Positions 1 through 8,632 of a DNA stretch of 64,000 nucleotides are shown one piece after another. The stretch comes from Xenorhabdus ishibashii (GTDB taxonomy: Bacteria > Pseudomonadota > Gammaproteobacteria > Enterobacterales > Enterobacteriaceae), in assembly GCF_002632755.1 (NCBI RefSeq), contig NZ_NJAK01000001.1, forward strand, positions 1,240,001-1,304,000, in the 5' to 3' direction. The notes beneath the pieces were generated by a model. It ran no database searches. It saw nothing but the letters and a program-made list of their open reading frames with translations, and was not told where the DNA came from. Made by a program: the position numbers and the translations under genes. Every line of letters begins with the position of its first letter. Within the stretch, counting starts at the first letter, position 1.

Positions 1-78
1 ACGCTTACGTAATGCAGCAATAATATCGGCTTGATGCCAGTCTTTTTTAACATTGAACATTCCTGCTACCCCTTCCAT
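1..78 (-). CDS. Ner/Nlp-like DNA-binding regulator (partial, cut by window edge)
   Basis: The minus strand encodes a fragment with the motif KKDWHQADIIAALRKR, which is the characteristic N-terminal part of the Ner/Nlp (SfsB) family of small winged-helix/HTH phage regulators. Two in-frame starts are possible (at 78 or 60); neither has a strong ribosome binding site. The gene leaves the window, so length and C-terminus are unknown. It lies on the same strand as the capsid, protease and portal genes further right, which fits a phage or satellite regulatory gene. The family call rests on a short stretch only. Confidence 0.55.
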   Translation of the reverse strand, partial: MEGVAGMFNVKKDWHQADIIAALRKR

Positions 79-112
79 TAATTGAGAAAATTGATGGTGG
101 CGATTCAAGACA

Positions 113-245
113 GGGTTCTCACAACTGGGAACTATCTTCCAGCGAGGCCGAAGCCTCCCCCGTCTGAACCGCCATTGAAAGGGCGAGCAGACACACTGGC
201 AGAAACTTCCTACCAGTGGATAGTTCTTTACAAGGGTGAGAATCC
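113..245. ncRNA. Structured RNA candidate (nested inverted repeats; possibly C4/P4-type antisense RNA)
   Basis: A long outer stem pairs GGGTTCTCAC/GAACTATC (113-136) with GATAGTTC/GTGAGAATCC (219-245). Inside are two clean hairpins: GAGGC-CGAA-GCCTC (144-157) and CACTGG...CCAGTG (194-218). There is no ORF. Such multi-stem untranslated RNAs next to small regulators are known from P1/P4-type immunity regions (C4 or CI antisense RNA). That identity is my inference from layout, not a confirmed match, and the strand cannot be decided. Confidence 0.4.
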
Positions 246-296
246 TTGACCACTAGATTTTGCTAATGGCGGGGCTACTTTAACTGATTGGTTTAT

Positions 297-317
297 CTGG
301 TTCAATAAGCGAACCAG
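297..317. promoter_or_regulatory. Short perfect inverted repeat
   Basis: CTGGTTC-aataagc-GAACCAG is a 7-bp perfect inverted repeat in the AT-rich gap between the structured RNA candidate and the secreted-protein gene. It has no T tract, so an operator is more likely than a terminator. The function is unknown. Confidence 0.3.
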
Positions 318-480
318 TATAAATGTTTAACTTTTTGCGGTAATAACTCAACATTTAAATCATTAATACATATAATAACCACTGGAAATCAAAATTAACT
401 TTCTTTAAATAGAAAACGTTATGATGAGTTATTTTCAAACAAAATATCTATTGAAAACGTTCAAGCCGGAATTGATCACT

Positions 481-1008
481 ATGAGAAAAATGTGGAAATT
501 ATTACCCATTATATTTATTTTATTTTTGCCGTTTAAAACACTCGCTAAAGTCAGTTTGGAACGACAACAAATTCCAAAACATGCACTCTCTATTAAAATT
601 CCAAAGAGGTTTACTTTGATGGACGAAAAATCCAAAAGATTAAAATATCCATCAATGAGAGATAATAATGAAAAAAACATTTTTACCGATGAGAGTGGAA
701 AAGTTAACATCATAATTAGCGCAGGAACGGTATCTATGCTTCCAGAACAATTAGATATGTTTACAGATTCTTTATTAAAGTTAATGCCAAACTATCAACC
801 ATCACTCCAAAAAGTAATTGTGGATGGAAAAGATGCTAGGATAATAGATTTTATATCAAGTGCAATGGATACAAACATTCATAATAAAATGTTAACTACA
901 TCATTTAATGGAAAAGCAGTAATTGTTTCATTTAATACAACTGTTGATGAGTGGGAACAGTACAAAGATGTGAGCACTGATATATTGTTATCTCTAAAAT
1001 TTGAATAA
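481..1008 (+). CDS. Unknown secreted protein with N-terminal signal peptide
   Basis: From the ATG at 481 the product is about 175 residues. It starts MRKMWKLLPIIFILFLPF, a basic n-region and long hydrophobic core ending at TLA, which looks like a Sec signal peptide. An in-frame ATG at 421 would add 20 residues that spoil this signal, so I prefer 481; there is no strong ribosome binding site at either. The mature part is lysine-rich with no motif I recognise. It is monocistronic, followed by a good terminator, and lies opposite the phage structural genes. Low GC suggests acquired cargo. Periplasmic or secreted location is inferred. Confidence 0.6.
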   Translation: MRKMWKLLPIIFILFLPFKTLAKVSLERQQIPKHALSIKIPKRFTLMDEKSKRLKYPSMRDNNEKNIFTDESGKVNIIISAGTVSMLPEQLDMFTDSLLKLMPNYQPSLQKVIVDGKDARIIDFISSAMDTNIHNKMLTTSFNGKAVIVSFNTTVDEWEQYKDVSTDILLSLKFE

Positions 1009-1046
1009 ATTAATTTATTATTATTATTCAATTAGATAAGTGAATT

Positions 1047-1085
1047 AAAGGAGCAATCAGAACTATTTTGCTCCTTTTGTTTTTT
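1047..1085 (+). terminator. Rho-independent terminator
   Basis: Ten-base perfect stem AAAGGAGCAA (1047-1056) / TTGCTCCTTT (1068-1077), followed by a T-rich tract. It ends the secreted-protein gene and meets the 3' end of the convergent phage gene. Confidence 0.85.
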
Positions 1086-1091
1086 AATTAA

Positions 1092-2990
1092 TTAAATCCC
1101 ATCAAAATTATCCAATCGCCGCTGTTGTTCATTACTCAGACTAAACGCAAACTCTTCATGCTCTACCTGCCATGTGCCAAAACTCATCAGGAACGCGATG
1201 GCAGGGTCGATTTTATTCGCAGATTTCTTCTTGTTCGGTTTGATATTGGCGTTCGCGTCCGTTTCCATCACGACATTGGACATCGCCCACGAAAGCACCG
1301 GATCGCCATTGTGACGAATGACTTTGCGGTTAACAAAGACTTCGGCGGATTTAGCTACGGGACTATACCGCATGTAGGTTTGCGGGAACGGCTCAACATC
1401 CAGCCCTGCACCCTGTAGTTGTGTGCGTAAGTGTGTGGCGTTCCATGTGTCAAAGCCCACCAGTTTGATATCAAAGTGCTGGCTGTCTTTGAGAATGTCA
1501 TCACTGATACGGTCATAATCAATACAATCGCCGGTCGTGGTACGTATCCAGCCCATTTGTGCCCATTGGCGATACACTGCCCGATTCTTATTAGCAGGGT
1601 TCTGTAGCTGGGCTTCCGGCAAGTAATGGCGGGTCAGTAATAACAGTTCGTTATCTACGGGGAACGTGTAACAGATACTGGTGATATCACCTGTGGAGGA
1701 TAAATCTAACCCAGCGTAGCATTCCAAGCCTTTGAGATCGTTTTCGTCATAGTCTGACTGGCAGCCTTTCCATGCGCCTTCACCCATCCACGGAGTTTCA
1801 CCCTGACACCAGATATTAAAGCGTTTGGTGAGCATCTCAGTCCATTGCGAGGGAATGCCACGGGCTTTCTGTATCGTGTCATGCAGTGCGGCGCTGTCTA
1901 CTGAGACATCCAGATTCGGGTTAGCCTTTATCCAGAGGGCTTCATCATCAATCTCGTTCTCATCGTCCAGTTCGTAGATCAGGGCAAACAGGGACTCATT
2001 TTGTTCTTCGCCATCCAGTATCTGACAGCAATAATCATAATGCTGTTTACAGGCGGATATCACGTTACTGCCTGCCGTAGTAATGGCAAACAGAATGCCT
2101 TCGGGACGGGCGCCCATCCCCAACTCAAGGGCAGAGTAAACCGCGTTATCAGGGTGCAAATGATATTCATCAACAATGGCGAGGCTGGGGTTCGTGCCCT
2201 CAATCGTGGCGGCTTTGGCTGCCAGTGGCTTTAACAGGCTGTTGCTCTTGGTATAAGTCACTTTGTGTTGCTGGATAGATACCCGCTTCTTGAGTGGTTT
2301 TGATAACAAGCACATCTGGCGGGCATCTAACCACTCAGCGGATTTAATCACGCCTGCCGCCATCATGCCCTCTTTCATAATGCTTGAACCGTGGCGTTGT
2401 TGTGCCAGCCCCAACCCCAATGTTTCTCGGCAAATCGTGACTGGTGATCGACCAAGAAAGCCATCTTCGGTGGCATAGCGCAAATGCAACACTTCTTCTT
2501 GCAGATAGGTTTTCGCCTTGCCGCTATAAGGTTCGGTGATGGTGTAGGCGAACCGGTGATCGGATAATCGTTGCGCTACCACCGCCGACGGTGGGTAAGG
2601 GTGCAAGGATTGCCCCTCTTTTCCCCAGACTATCACGGCATAGGCATTACCATTTAACAAGCAATGACGCATCAGCGTTCGCTTAAACTGAAAAGGCGTC
2701 TGGCAATCGTTCGGGCACTCATTGAGCAAATAATCTACGGGGTGATCACTGAGCCATTCGCGGGACTCTTTGCCGTTCTGGTGCTGAACCCGATAGAGAT
2801 AGCAAGGCATGGTTGCCACGGCTTCACTAATCACCGTGACAGCATTCATCACGGCGGGTAAGCCTTCGGCTGTAGACGGTGAAACATGCTCGCCTGATTT
2901 GGTGTTAGATATACCTGCCAGAGAAAGAAACTCATCAATACTGACACTGCGAGTCTCAGCGGCTTTACGCTTAAAAGGCCACATAATCAC
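1092..2990 (-). pseudogene. Portal-terminase large subunit fusion (phage remnant)
   Basis: One 632-residue frame joins two normally separate proteins. Residues 1 to about 215 are the N-terminal half of an HK97-type portal protein (start MWPFKRKA; SEHVSPSTAEGLPAV-type region; SIMKEGMMAAGV). From about residue 217 on it is the C-terminal part of an HK97-type terminase large subunit, with Walker B-like LAIVDEYH, the ATPase coupling region ITTAGSN and the nuclease start GLDLSSTGDI. The TerL Walker A and the portal C-terminal half are missing. An internal deletion that happened to keep frame explains this; a working fusion is very unlikely. The start overlaps the protease stop by 4 bp. Confidence 0.8.
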
Positions 2991-3535
2991 ACCTCAGACA
3001 GTTGTAGCCAGTAATGGCGCAAATCCACATTGTTAGGCTTAACCCTATTCAGCGAACGTTTGGCAATCTCAACACCACTTTCAGGATAGGCGGGTAAACT
3101 GGTGACAGTGATTTCCCGTAGTTCCGCTTCTAAAACGGTTCTCAGATACGGCTCTTGTCCCACATCCCACTGATCTTTAATGGCACGAAAACCAAAGGAC
3201 ATACCGGAAATATCACCCCGTTCAACCAGTGCCAGTACATCACGCCCTAATTGGGTATCCGGCGGGGTTAACTCAAAGCGTAATCCGGTGGCATCTTCGG
3301 CAAGCTGCAATGTACCAGACGTAGTACGGCCTAACAGGTTCATGTGATCATGTTCATACAATGCTCGAACATCAGTATTTGCCGTCAAGCTGGCACTAAA
3401 CGCATTTGGGGCGAACTGCTCGACAAACTCATCCCATAAGACTTGTGATCGGCTGTTCCACTTAATCACATAACCGGTCAGTTTCTTATCACTGGCAGAC
3501 AGTGAAGCAGTGCGGATTTCAAAATCATTTTTCAT
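2987..3535 (-). CDS. HK97-family prohead maturation protease
   Basis: 182-residue protein of the caudoviral prohead protease family (peptidase U35/S78 type). It shows the ALYEHDHMNLLGRT segment holding the catalytic His, the ERGDISGMSFGF segment holding the catalytic Ser, and a C-terminal EITVTSLPAYPES block, all typical for the family. It would process capsid and scaffold during head assembly. It lies 43 bp downstream of the capsid gene and its stop overlaps the portal start. Full length looks preserved, but the neighbours are damaged, so it probably has no role today. Confidence 0.85.
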   Translation of the reverse strand: MKNDFEIRTASLSASDKKLTGYVIKWNSRSQVLWDEFVEQFAPNAFSASLTANTDVRALYEHDHMNLLGRTTSGTLQLAEDATGLRFELTPPDTQLGRDVLALVERGDISGMSFGFRAIKDQWDVGQEPYLRTVLEAELREITVTSLPAYPESGVEIAKRSLNRVKPNNVDLRHYWLQLSEV

Positions 3536-3578
3536 CTATGGACTCCAAGACTAAAAAGGGGCGTTGTGCCCCTCTTGC

Positions 3579-4499
3579 TTATTTACTGGCTGTTTTCACT
3601 TCCAGTACCTTGATGGCGTTGGAGTCCACCAGCCCACCGCCTAAATATTTGTCGGAGTGCACCTTATAAAATCCTGGTTCGGTGATATTGTCAGGGCGGG
3701 TACGGGTGCCGGTTTCATGGTCAACGATGAAGTAACCGCGTTTGAAGTCGCCCAGACCAATGAGGCTATCGGGCATAAATTCGAGGTAATGGACAGGCAA
3801 GCCCAGCAACATATCGGGATCACCGGCTTGCAGACGTTCGCGCCAGATGTAATCCCCGTTACCGTTTTTCAGCTTCTGCACTTGGGCGGCCGTTGTGGAG
3901 TTCATCACCCACACCGCATTCTTACGGTATTTATTCTTGAGCAGGAATTTCAGGTCAATCAGGCTATCGGCTTCCAGTTTGGTTGCTTCCAGCTTTTGCA
4001 GGGTGCCAAAAGTGCGTACCTTATCGGCTTGGGTATCACGGGGATAAGACAGAAAGCCTTTTGCTTTCTTGCTACCGTCACCACTCACAAGATCCGTTTC
4101 TTCGGTATCCACAAAGGTGTCTGCAATTTCTGAGGTTAGCCAGCCTAAAATATCTACATCGCTAAAATCGATGATTTCTTGGGTAGTCTTAGGATAGGCG
4201 TAGATAGGAAACAGCTTAATGCTGACTTCTTCCATCTTCGGCGTATAGTGGCGCAGCCCGTTGTTGTTGAGTTTGTCACTGGTCGGCTGGGTCTTCGCCT
4301 GATGGCGCTCTTCGTCAGACAGAGCCTCATAACGGGCAATTTCGGCGTTCAGTGAGTCGGACTGGCTGCGCAGTTCGTCAAACTGTTTGGCTTCCTCTGC
4401 GGTCAATGAGCGTTTTTCAGTTTCGGCCTTGGTAAGCAGAGTGCGCATTTGTTCGGTGAGGGCTGCCTTTTGCTGGCGTAATTCGAGTAGCTTTTTCAT
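3579..4499 (-). CDS. HK97-type major capsid protein, internally shortened
   Basis: From ATG 4499 (MKKLLELRQQKAALTEQMR, a typical coiled N-terminal scaffold/delta domain) the product is 306 residues, against roughly 380-410 for the family. The delta domain (to about residue 80) runs straight into the region MEEVSIKLFPIYAY and then the capsid core (DILGWLTSEIADTF, GDGSKKAKGFL, GLPVHYLEFMP). Much of the E-loop/P-domain segment seems deleted. A GTG at 4535 would add 12 residues of no family character. The upstream DNA is the end of an IS110 element, so the original promoter is lost. Confidence 0.75.
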   Translation of the reverse strand: MKKLLELRQQKAALTEQMRTLLTKAETEKRSLTAEEAKQFDELRSQSDSLNAEIARYEALSDEERHQAKTQPTSDKLNNNGLRHYTPKMEEVSIKLFPIYAYPKTTQEIIDFSDVDILGWLTSEIADTFVDTEETDLVSGDGSKKAKGFLSYPRDTQADKVRTFGTLQKLEATKLEADSLIDLKFLLKNKYRKNAVWVMNSTTAAQVQKLKNGNGDYIWRERLQAGDPDMLLGLPVHYLEFMPDSLIGLGDFKRGYFIVDHETGTRTRPDNITEPGFYKVHSDKYLGGGLVDSNAIKVLEVKTASK

Positions 4500-4549
4500 G
4501 GTGTTTTGTGGTTGATTTTTATATGCTTTAAACACTATTTAACATACAT

Positions 4550-5288
4550 GGTCGCTCCTGTTTGCCAAGTACCCGTGTTAAAAAGTCAGCCGTGTAAGAT
4601 TGCAGTCATACATCCGGACTCAGAGTCGGCTTAATGCCGTGGTCCCTAAAGGAATTCGCAGACTCAGTCCTAATCATAATGACGCATTAGCGAAGCTATG
4701 CCATGTTAAATACAGGTTCACTGAGTCGCAGTCTTACCAGTCTGGCCTTTAATTCACGTTTACCCTTAGCAATCAGTAAGTTGATATTTTATTTAAAAGG
4801 TGCTGTTTATTTACATATAGACCGCACCCACAGTTTGTTCAGGTGAAAACTCTTTATCTGTTGTCAGTAACACCCAGAGCATTCTGGCATTTTTGTTGGC
4901 CAGTGCCACGGCAGCCACATTTTTATTTCGTCGGGCGAGAAGCCTGCTCAGCCAGCTTCCGGGCAAGAGTTTGTGTCTCCGTGCGAGTATGACAGAACGG
5001 GCTCCGTGAATTAAAAGAGTCCGGATATAAGAGTCACCCCGTTTACTTATCCTGCCCAGAACATTTTTACCTCCGCTGGAATGCTGTAACGGAACCAACC
5101 CAAGCCAGGCGGCAAGCTGACGGCCATTTTTGAAGCCCTTACCATCTCCGACAGCACTGACAATCGCGGTTGCGGTAAGGACTCCGACACCCGGGATTGC
5201 GGCTATTTTTTTACACAACGCATCCTGTCTGAATTGTTCATTGATTGCAGTTTCCAGAGTTTCAATGTGTTCACTCAACTGCTTTATA
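4550..5288 (-). mobile_element. 3' half of an IS110/IS1111-type element (separated from its 5' half by inversion)
   Basis: The coding part (4811-5287) is the C-terminal Transposase_20 region of an IS110 transposase: PGVGVLTATAIVS, then GRQLAAWLGLVPLQHSSGGK and the Ser-nucleophile domain. The terminal repeat GGTCGCTCCT at 4550-4559 is the inverse of the one at 13304-13313. The coding frame has no start of its own: it continues exactly from the 5' half at 13369-13927 once the IS630 between them is removed (one TA target retained, codons E-N-I-K-Q-L across the join). Confidence 0.9.
4560..4810 (-). ncRNA. Likely bridge (seek) RNA region of the IS110/IS1111 element
   Basis: About 250 bp of non-coding DNA lie between the transposase stop and the 3' terminal repeat, while the 5' non-coding end is only about 65 bp. 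In IS1111-type elements the structured guide RNA is encoded in this 3' segment. The region has several short inverted repeats, for example GACTGAGTCTGCG against CGGACTCAGAGTC. The call is from position and family knowledge; no fold was computed. Confidence 0.4.
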
Positions 5289-6198
5289 TAGCAGAATCAT
5301 CATAACCTGACATATTCAATATGCTCCGTAAACAACTCATCAACCGAACATCTTTTTTGCCTCCTGATCGCTTTTGCTCCGCCCCATTTGTGTTCTATTG
5401 GGTTCAAATCCGGACTATAAGCGGGAAGCCATTCCAGTTGACATCTGCTGTCTGCTATCGCTTGTGCCGTGTCATTCCGTTTATGGAAAGGCGCATTGTC
5501 CATCACTATCACGGTGCCGTGTGGAAGCTTTGGCAGCAAATCTTGTGTCATCCACGCATAAAAAACATCGGCATTAATATTCTCGGTAAACAAGCTTAAG
5601 GTGACGAAGGTATTTTCGAGAATGGCATCAATGACGTTGATACGGCCTTTTGCGTGCCAGTCATGCGAACCAAAACAGCGTAACCCTTTTTCCGAATAGC
5701 CATGTTGACGTGGCATCGACTGAGCAAAACCACTTTCATCCAAATACACAATCGGCCTGCCAGCCCGCTCATAGTCGCTGATGCGCTCGATAAATACCTG
5801 ACGAGCCTGAAGATCAGCGCGAGGGTGTTTTAACGTTTTTTTTATGGGTGATCCGAAGCCGTTTCAAGGCATAATGAATAGCCGATTGTGAGACACCTAA
5901 ACGTTTTGCTCTTTCCCATTGATAGTCATCGGGAAAGTGTTGGACATCCGCCATGAGCACTGCATCAGGGATTTTCGTGGCAGGTTTATTGCGGGTCATG
6001 CAAGGTTCTATCTGATTGCACCACCGGAACAAGGTGCGCATGGAGACTTCAAAATGGGCACTCGTTTGTTCAAAAGTCAACGAATGCTTGTCTTTGTATG
6101 CCAATACTCTCTTTCGAAAATCTAAGCTGTAGCCCATCTCATTTTATGCCTTGTCATCTTAGGTTTAGATATTATGTCATATTGATATGATTTAGCTA
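5289..6198 (-). mobile_element. IS630-family element, copy 1 (910 bp)
   Basis: Ends TAGCAGAATCAT (left) and its imperfect inverse TAGCTAAATCAT (right), flanked by TA on both sides, the IS630 target. Transposase is in two frames: orfA 5814-6137 (107 aa, HTH, MGYSLDFRKRV) and orfB ending at 5300, with DDE residues in YLDESGF, VMDNAPFH and NPIEHKW. The frames meet at a run of eight A's at about 5837-5844; a +1 shift or slippage joins them. It is nearly identical to copies at 13928 and 36965; one orfB difference is NVID for NVIG. Confidence 0.92.
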
Positions 6199-6443
6199 TA
6201 GAATTTGATTAGTCTGACTTAACTCCAACTTTAGTTTATTTAACTTAAATTAAAAATATAGAAAAGAATATTCTAATATAATAAATAAAAACTTATCAGT
6301 TATATTTTTTCTTAAAGTTAATGATAAGATTTATTGAATATTTAAATAGTCAAATGATAGAATAACTGCATGTAATATTTTGCACTCAATGCACTATTCA
6401 TAATTATCACATATTCCTGTAGAAATCTAAAAAGGAGTTTTAA

Positions 6444-6800
6444 ATGGTTTGGATTTATCATCAATATTCAGGTGAGTTATATCATAATGATAAGTTAGTT
6501 GATCGTGGATATAGTGGTAAAGGAACATATAAAAATAATCCAGCATCAGAATCAGTACGAGGAAAGGGTCCTATCCCTAGAGGACGATATACTATAGGTG
6601 GATATACGAATAGTAAGGGGCCGATGACCATAATTTTAGAACCTTGTGATTGTAATAATATGTATGGAAGAAATCTTTTTAGGATTCACGGTGATAGTAG
6701 AGAACACCCAGGAGAAGCATCAGAAGGTTGTATCATTGTAGGACCGAATGCAAGAAGGGAAATAATCCATTCTGTAGATAGAGATTTAGTGGTGGAATAA
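6444..6800 (+). CDS. Tlde1-like (DUF2778) L,D-transpeptidase-fold effector
   Basis: 118 residues. It carries GPIPRGRY (42-49) and a YkuD-like active site, RIHGD with His82 and SEGCI with Cys96. This arrangement is that of DUF2778 proteins, including the T6SS effector Tlde1, which attacks periplasmic peptidoglycan stems and swaps D-amino acids. No signal peptide is seen, consistent with delivery by a secretion machine rather than Sec. A good RBS (AAAAAGGAG) lies 6 bp upstream of the ATG. The next gene starts 2 bp after its stop and encodes a periplasmic protein, as expected for the immunity partner. No T6SS genes are in the window. Confidence 0.75.
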   Translation: MVWIYHQYSGELYHNDKLVDRGYSGKGTYKNNPASESVRGKGPIPRGRYTIGGYTNSKGPMTIILEPCDCNNMYGRNLFRIHGDSREHPGEASEGCIIVGPNARREIIHSVDRDLVVE

Positions 6801-6802
6801 GT

Positions 6803-7183
6803 ATGAAAAAACTGATTTTACTTGCAATGCTATGTGTTCCTGGTATTGCATTATCCTCAACGAAAGAAGCTTTAGATTATTGTGCCACAACCGAATCTTG
6901 GGCCGCACAAAAAGTGATAGATGCAGCATTCGAGAGAAATAAACAGCTTGATCGAATGAAAGCGACTTCTTCTCTAATTGAAAGACATAAATTGGTAAAA
7001 GGAAAGAAACCAATCACATTCGAAGACTGGGGGCAGTTGTATACTCAAACAATAGAAATTTCTATTCCATATATCGATAATCACAAAAAACCTGTTATTT
7101 TCATCGCTTCATCAATCATATCAGCGGAAGAGTGTTCATTAACAGAAGTGGCTTACTTTGATATAACTCCTGAAAACAATTAG
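6803..7183 (+). CDS. Periplasmic immunity protein for the Tlde1-like effector (putative Tldi)
   Basis: 126 residues with a clear Sec signal peptide (MKKLILLAMLCVPGIALS, cleavage near residue 18-20). The mature part is about 107 residues with cysteines at the start (DYCATTESW) and near the end (SAEECSL), which could form a disulfide. The gene is translationally linked to the effector (2-bp gap). Tlde1 effectors are neutralised by periplasmic Tldi proteins of this size, so location and neighbour support the role. Sequence alone would not name it. Confidence 0.6.
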   Translation: MKKLILLAMLCVPGIALSSTKEALDYCATTESWAAQKVIDAAFERNKQLDRMKATSSLIERHKLVKGKKPITFEDWGQLYTQTIEISIPYIDNHKKPVIFIASSIISAEECSLTEVAYFDITPENN

Positions 7184-7200
7184 TTTTATTTTTCACTTAG

Positions 7201-7236
7201 CAGTAATAATGATTGTTCTAACAATCATTATTACTG
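7201..7236. terminator. 36-bp near-perfect palindrome after the effector/immunity pair
   Basis: CAGTAATAATGATTGTT and its exact complement flank a 2-nt loop (17-bp perfect stem). No T run follows on either strand, so it is an imperfect fit to an intrinsic terminator but sits where one is expected. Confidence 0.5.
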
Positions 7237-7322
7237 AAAATATAATTCATAGCGGGAAAATATTTCATTGGTAATTGTTGAAGAAACCCGATCTAATGTA
7301 ACCAAAAATACAATTTAATTGA

Positions 7323-8332
7323 ACGCGATGCTCGACTTTAACACCCTATAACCTTGGCTTGTTGGAGCCAGTCGCGTTGATTTTTTCCTTGTTTAAAATT
7401 GGCAAAAATACCCAACGTGTGAGAAAGCAGTTTTCTGGCTATTCGATTACTCAAGTGCCACAAGTCCCGTGCCCAGCACTTTTCGATAGCAAATTGCCCG
7501 GCGAGTTGGCCAATGACGGTTTCAATTAAACGTCGCCTGGCATTAATGCGCTTTCTCGTCTCTCTGGGGACAGGGTCATCCATATTGGCACGCACCGGGG
7601 TTATCATTTCAATGCCTTCTTTTTTCATTTCTTGTTTAAATTCAGTACCTAAATACCCTTTATCACCCAGCAAATAGCCTTTTATCGGGCCGATTACATC
7701 CCAGGTTGCTTCACGCTCACTGACATTGGCGGGTGTCAGCGTAAACCCCGTTACCACGCCGGTTTCATCTATCATAAGATGCCCTTTAAAGCCGTAGTAA
7801 GTTTCGTTTTTGGCGGCGCAGTACCCATAATCGGCTTGTCCTTTAAAGTTGGCACTGCCTTTTGCTCTTTTGAATCCACAGACGGACAGCGGAAATCCGT
7901 CGATAATATGTACCGGCTTGTCGAACGCGCCCAATAATCTCGCCAGCTTTTCTTGCAGTTTTTGTTTGACAACCCAAAGATTAGAGGCTTGTTTGGCAAA
8001 GTTAGCGCGTGAACCTAACCCCGGAAACCATGCGCGCCAGTGGGTACAAAAATACGTCCAAATGCCTTTATCTGTTGAAAATCCTAAGAATTCACCAATC
8101 ACTTCCATCGCGATGACTTCCGCATCACTCAACTTAGGTGGGATCCCCCGGCTCCTCAATCGTGTGCCTTGCTGTAACGCTGTTAAATTATCGTCTACCC
8201 AACAAAACACCCAAATGATAAAATCTTGCTGTGACATAGCCCTTGTTCCTTTATTTCTCTCAGTTTGGCGACTTAAAGTTATAAAGGAGTGGCTATGTCA
8301 TTTCAACTCACCTCGAAAGTCGAGCATCGCGT
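7323..8332 (-). mobile_element. Intact IS982-family element with 7-bp target duplication
   Basis: Perfect terminal inverted repeats ACGCGATGCTCGACTTT at 7323-7339 and 8316-8332, flanked by the direct repeat TAATTGA at 7316-7322 and 8333-8339. Size 1,010 bp. The clean target duplication means this insertion has not been rearranged since it arrived. It lies upstream of lgt. Confidence 0.93.
7338..8237 (-). CDS. IS982-family transposase
   Basis: 299-residue DDE transposase. It contains LSDAEVIAMEVIGEFLG near the N-terminus, the first catalytic Asp in HIIDGFPLSVC, YYGFKGHLMID, the second Asp in LLGDKGYLG and the last Glu near RRRLIETVIGQL, which is the IS982 arrangement. Length is that of an intact family member. 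It is the only gene of its element and reads away from lgt. Confidence 0.9.
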   Translation of the reverse strand: MSQQDFIIWVFCWVDDNLTALQQGTRLRSRGIPPKLSDAEVIAMEVIGEFLGFSTDKGIWTYFCTHWRAWFPGLGSRANFAKQASNLWVVKQKLQEKLARLLGAFDKPVHIIDGFPLSVCGFKRAKGSANFKGQADYGYCAAKNETYYGFKGHLMIDETGVVTGFTLTPANVSEREATWDVIGPIKGYLLGDKGYLGTEFKQEMKKEGIEMITPVRANMDDPVPRETRKRINARRRLIETVIGQLAGQFAIEKCWARDLWHLSNRIARKLLSHTLGIFANFKQGKNQRDWLQQAKVIGC

Positions 8333-8632
8333 TAATTGAGGTTATTTTCCCCCCTATCTGTTTTGTCGGTTGGTACGGTATATGCTGATACAGCAGTATT
8401 GGTGTTTTTTTGTGCGAATGTATCTTGCTGTCATAAAACCCTCTTTGCAGTGACAGCTATCAGCACAGATACTGTACGAAAGATCTTAGCGCTTGCCACT
8501 TACGGTTTAGTGGTGGGAGCAAGTCACTTGCCTATGTTATCATCTGCGATTATTTGTCTTAATCCATTCAAGTCATATAATTTACTCGCACAAGATCATT
8601 CATTCACACAACATTATTTTTAGTGGGGAACG

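Noticed and set aside
4535..4560. AGGAGCGACCATG on the minus strand as ribosome binding site and start of the capsid gene
   Set aside because: The frame stops after four codons, and the motif is the terminal repeat of the IS110 element (inverse of 13304-13313), not an RBS.
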